A model generated the notes under the pieces. That model was not told the DNA's origin. It searched no databases and worked only from the letters and a program-made list of their open reading frames with translations. Shown in pieces: positions 62,449 through 64,000 of a stretch of DNA of 64,000 nt. Each line of letters starts with the position of its first letter. Position 1 is the first letter of the stretch. The stretch lies in assembly GCA_037349315.1 (NCBI GenBank), contig JBAIAC010000001.1:930001-994000 (forward strand), in the 5' to 3' direction. A program made the position numbers and the translations under genes. The stretch is from Chelydra serpentina (taxonomy: Eukaryota > Chordata > Testudines > Chelydridae).

Positions 62449-63501
62449 GCTCCTTTAGAAGAGTCAGGGCCAGGTTTACCTTTAAATCCTTCCCTCCTCT
62501 TAAACTGGGGAGAATGGTGATTAATTTTCCCTTGGGGTTTATACCCTTCTCGAGCCATGTTTTGGGTATGGGCATCCGCAATCTCTGCAGCCCGTAGGAC
62601 TGACTGAGGGTCCCTATCACACACAGCTGCTCTCACATGGTCAGGCACAATGTCTAAAAACTGTTCCAAAGTTATTAAATCCAGAAGCTTTTCAAAACTC
62701 CCATGTGCCTTGGCTCCCACAACCTACTTTTTAACAAAACCCATCAGCTTATGAGCATATTCTACAAAAGTACAATCACTAGACATTTTAAACTTTCTAA
62801 ACGTAACTCTGTAAGAATCAGGAGTAACCTTGAACTGCCTTAACACAGAATCTTTAAACCGCTCATAATCCAAGGCTTCTTGTTCCCCCAATTCATTAAA
62901 TACCTCCCTGGCTTTTCCAGTCAGTCTGGTCAGCAGGACAGGCATTCACTGATCATTCGGGATCTGGTACAGACTGCAGAGGCATTCAAAGGTAAAACTC
63001 CTCTATATCCTCAGTGTCATTGTAAATGGGACACATCCTTTCCCAGTTTTTCTCGTGGCAGTGGGGAACAGGAGTACCAGGTGGTGATGACTTTCTCTGC
63101 TTCTGCATTACTTGGAGCTGAAGTTTGGCCGTCTCCTGTTCCATCTTGTGAGTCTCCTGTTGCCTCTGTCTAGCCTTTTCCTCGGCAGCCAGCAGCTCCA
63201 GACGCCCCTTACGAGCTTCTCTTTTGAACTCAGCATTCTTTTGCTTTTCCAGCAATCGAAGATCTGCTAGATTCTGTTCATGCCCAAGTTGCAGTTTATT
63301 TGCTGCCTTTTGCACTCTAATTTTTTCTGCATCCTCTGTAGCATCAGGCAAGGGCTGTGTTCCTGCCTCCTGATCACTGGCCATTAACAGATCTCTCAGT
63401 TCTTTATTTGTAGCTTTCTTTCTAAAGCTGATCCCCTTTTCTGAACACAAATCTTCCAGGGCTTTTTTGTCAAGGCCCTCATATGCTATTTGCTCATCCA
63501 T
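62367..63501 (-). pseudogene. Gypsy Gag with SCAN-like region
   Basis: The frame 63501-62986 (171 codons) begins MDEQIAYEGLDKKALEDLCS, a short SAP-like helix pair, followed by a long Lys/Glu/Gln coiled coil. After a frameshift, 62945-62724 gives LTRLTGKAREVFNELGEQEA. After a stop at a Trp position, 62720-62367 gives LDLITLEQFLDIVPDHVRAA and CDRDPQSVLRAAEIAD. The Leu-Glu-Gln-Phe-Leu-x-Ile-x-Pro block followed by Arg-x-Pro-x-Ser and an Ala-rich helix is the SCAN domain signature. Three breaks make it a pseudogene. Confidence 0.85.
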
Positions 63502-63598
63502 TGCAACTGCTCTTTAACCAACCAAACTCTCACTACCAAAATTCAAATTTTGATAGCGTGGGGCTCTGACCCAAAGCTTAATTGACCTGGTTCTGTGG

Positions 63599-63619
63599 AT
63601 CCTAGCACGACTACGCCAC
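63599..63619 (-). other. tRNA-Ser primer-binding site of the Gypsy element
   Basis: CGACTACGCCA (63609-63619, plus strand) is the 3' end of a eukaryotic tRNA-Ser (AGA/TGA type) with CCA. It is one base from the LTR edge at 63621. Similarity continues imperfectly upstream (GGATCCTAGCA versus GAATCCTGC). Confidence 0.8.
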
Positions 63620-63620
63620 T

Positions 63621-64000
63621 GTGACGGTGCTGCCCATAGGAGCCCGCTGAGGTCACTCAATCAGGGTGAACTGCAAACAGAATGGGGCAAACAAACCCCA
63701 AACACTGGTGGATATTCCAATATTCAGGATTTACCAAGCCAGCACAAAACAGCTTCTATAGTACTTCACTGATTACTAAGGGTAGGTCTACACTTACCCG
63801 TCGGAGGCGTCGGATCGATGTTCTGGGTTCGATTTATCGCGTCTTGTCTAGACGCGATAAATCGAACCAGGAAGTGCTCCCCCGTCGACGCTGGTAATCC
63901 TGCTCCACGAACGGAGCAGGCAGAGTCGACGGGGGAGCCTGCGCGCTGCGGTGTGGACCAGGGGTGAGTACTTTTAAGTTCAAAATAAGATACTTCGACT
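63621..64000 (-). mobile_element. Gypsy (Gmr1-like) 5' LTR, partial
   Basis: Starts TGTGACGG like the left LTR and follows it for about 160 bp. It is then interrupted by a Harbinger MITE from 63780 and leaves the window. Confidence 0.9.
63780..64000. mobile_element. Harbinger MITE with internal hairpins (copy C, partial)
   Basis: Starts GGGTAGGTCTACACTT after TAA (63777-63779) and carries the same hairpin (GGTTCGATTTATCGCGTCTT and its complement, 63827-63869) as copy A, in the orientation of copy B. The window ends before its right terminus. Confidence 0.85.

Larger units (their letters stand above)
57913..63620 (-). mobile_element. Ty3/Gypsy element, Gmr1-like domain order, internal region
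   Basis: A 5.7 kb internal region (about 4.7 kb without the CR1) between two LTRs. In coding order: Gag with SCAN-like region, CCHC knuckle, Asp-Thr-Gly protease, HHCC-DDE integrase with GPY/F module, reverse transcriptase, RNase H. Integrase before RT is the arrangement of the Gmr1-like group, not of standard Gypsy. The copy has several frameshifts, stops and a CR1 insertion, and is inactive, though the integrase frame is intact. Confidence 0.9.

Overview
Vertebrate genomic DNA, almost certainly from a turtle. The evidence is spliced genes with GT-AG introns, many CR1 LINEs on both strands, Penelope-like (PLE) and DIRS retroelements, hAT and PIF/Harbinger MITEs, Ty3/Gypsy LTRs, and conserved amniote synteny. 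No bacterial, phage, CRISPR or plasmid feature is present. Nearly all long open frames are retroelement fragments or chance frames; the host genes consist of exons of 25-208 bp. || Host genes. (1) RTN4 (reticulon-4/Nogo), + strand: a complete Nogo-C transcript. Its isoform-specific first exon is at 11692-11725, followed after an 18.2 kb intron by the six shared reticulon-domain exons (29881-42941). Joined they encode exactly 199 residues, the usual RTN4-C length, with a 66-residue loop between the two membrane hairpins. A poly(A) signal lies at 43847. The large exons of the long isoforms (Nogo-A/B) are not in the window and should lie upstream of base 1, so 1-11691 is probably an intron of those isoforms. 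(2) EML6 (echinoderm microtubule-associated protein-like 6), - strand: the last four coding exons (54335-54232, 52757-52604, 50390-50290, 46195-46171). The two genes converge tail to tail with about 3.2 kb between stop codons, the arrangement known in mammals. || Transposon landscape, left to right. 1-11.4 kb: CR1 fragments, a 313-bp hAT MITE, a Harbinger MITE (1420-1714), an LTR-element remnant split by a GC-rich hAT MITE (5820-6242), and a 720-bp DNA element with a 20-G run (10131-10850). 12.1-15.3 kb: a PLE on the - strand split by a complete solo LTR (12318-13463) and a hAT element (14463-15008). 16.6-22.3 kb: a DIRS element with inverted terminal repeats, Gag, RNase H and tyrosine-recombinase remnants, and a hAT MITE inside it. 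23.3-24.9 kb: CR1 pieces in opposite orientations plus a hAT element. 31.8-32.1 kb: a near-perfect palindrome of PLE tails. 34.5-35.3 kb: a short PLE copy with a 13-bp target duplication and a readable GIY-YIG domain. 36.9-38.1 kb: two Harbinger elements. 47-50 kb: hAT and Harbinger elements inside an EML6 intron, one keeping part of a MYB/SANT-like gene. 50.5-52.6 kb: a nearly intact CR1 reverse-transcriptase region. 54.7-56.2 kb: an endogenous retrovirus LTR with a tRNA-Pro primer site and a broken gag. 56.8-64 kb: a Ty3/Gypsy element on the - strand. || The most interesting item is that last element. Reading along its coding strand the order is Gag, zinc knuckle, protease, integrase, reverse transcriptase, RNase H. 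Integrase precedes reverse transcriptase, the reverse of ordinary Ty3/Gypsy elements, and Gag carries a SCAN-like region. Both are marks of the Gmr1-like group, the inferred source of the vertebrate SCAN domain. Its primer site matches tRNA-Ser, a CR1 has landed inside its reverse transcriptase, and a Harbinger MITE inside its 5' LTR.
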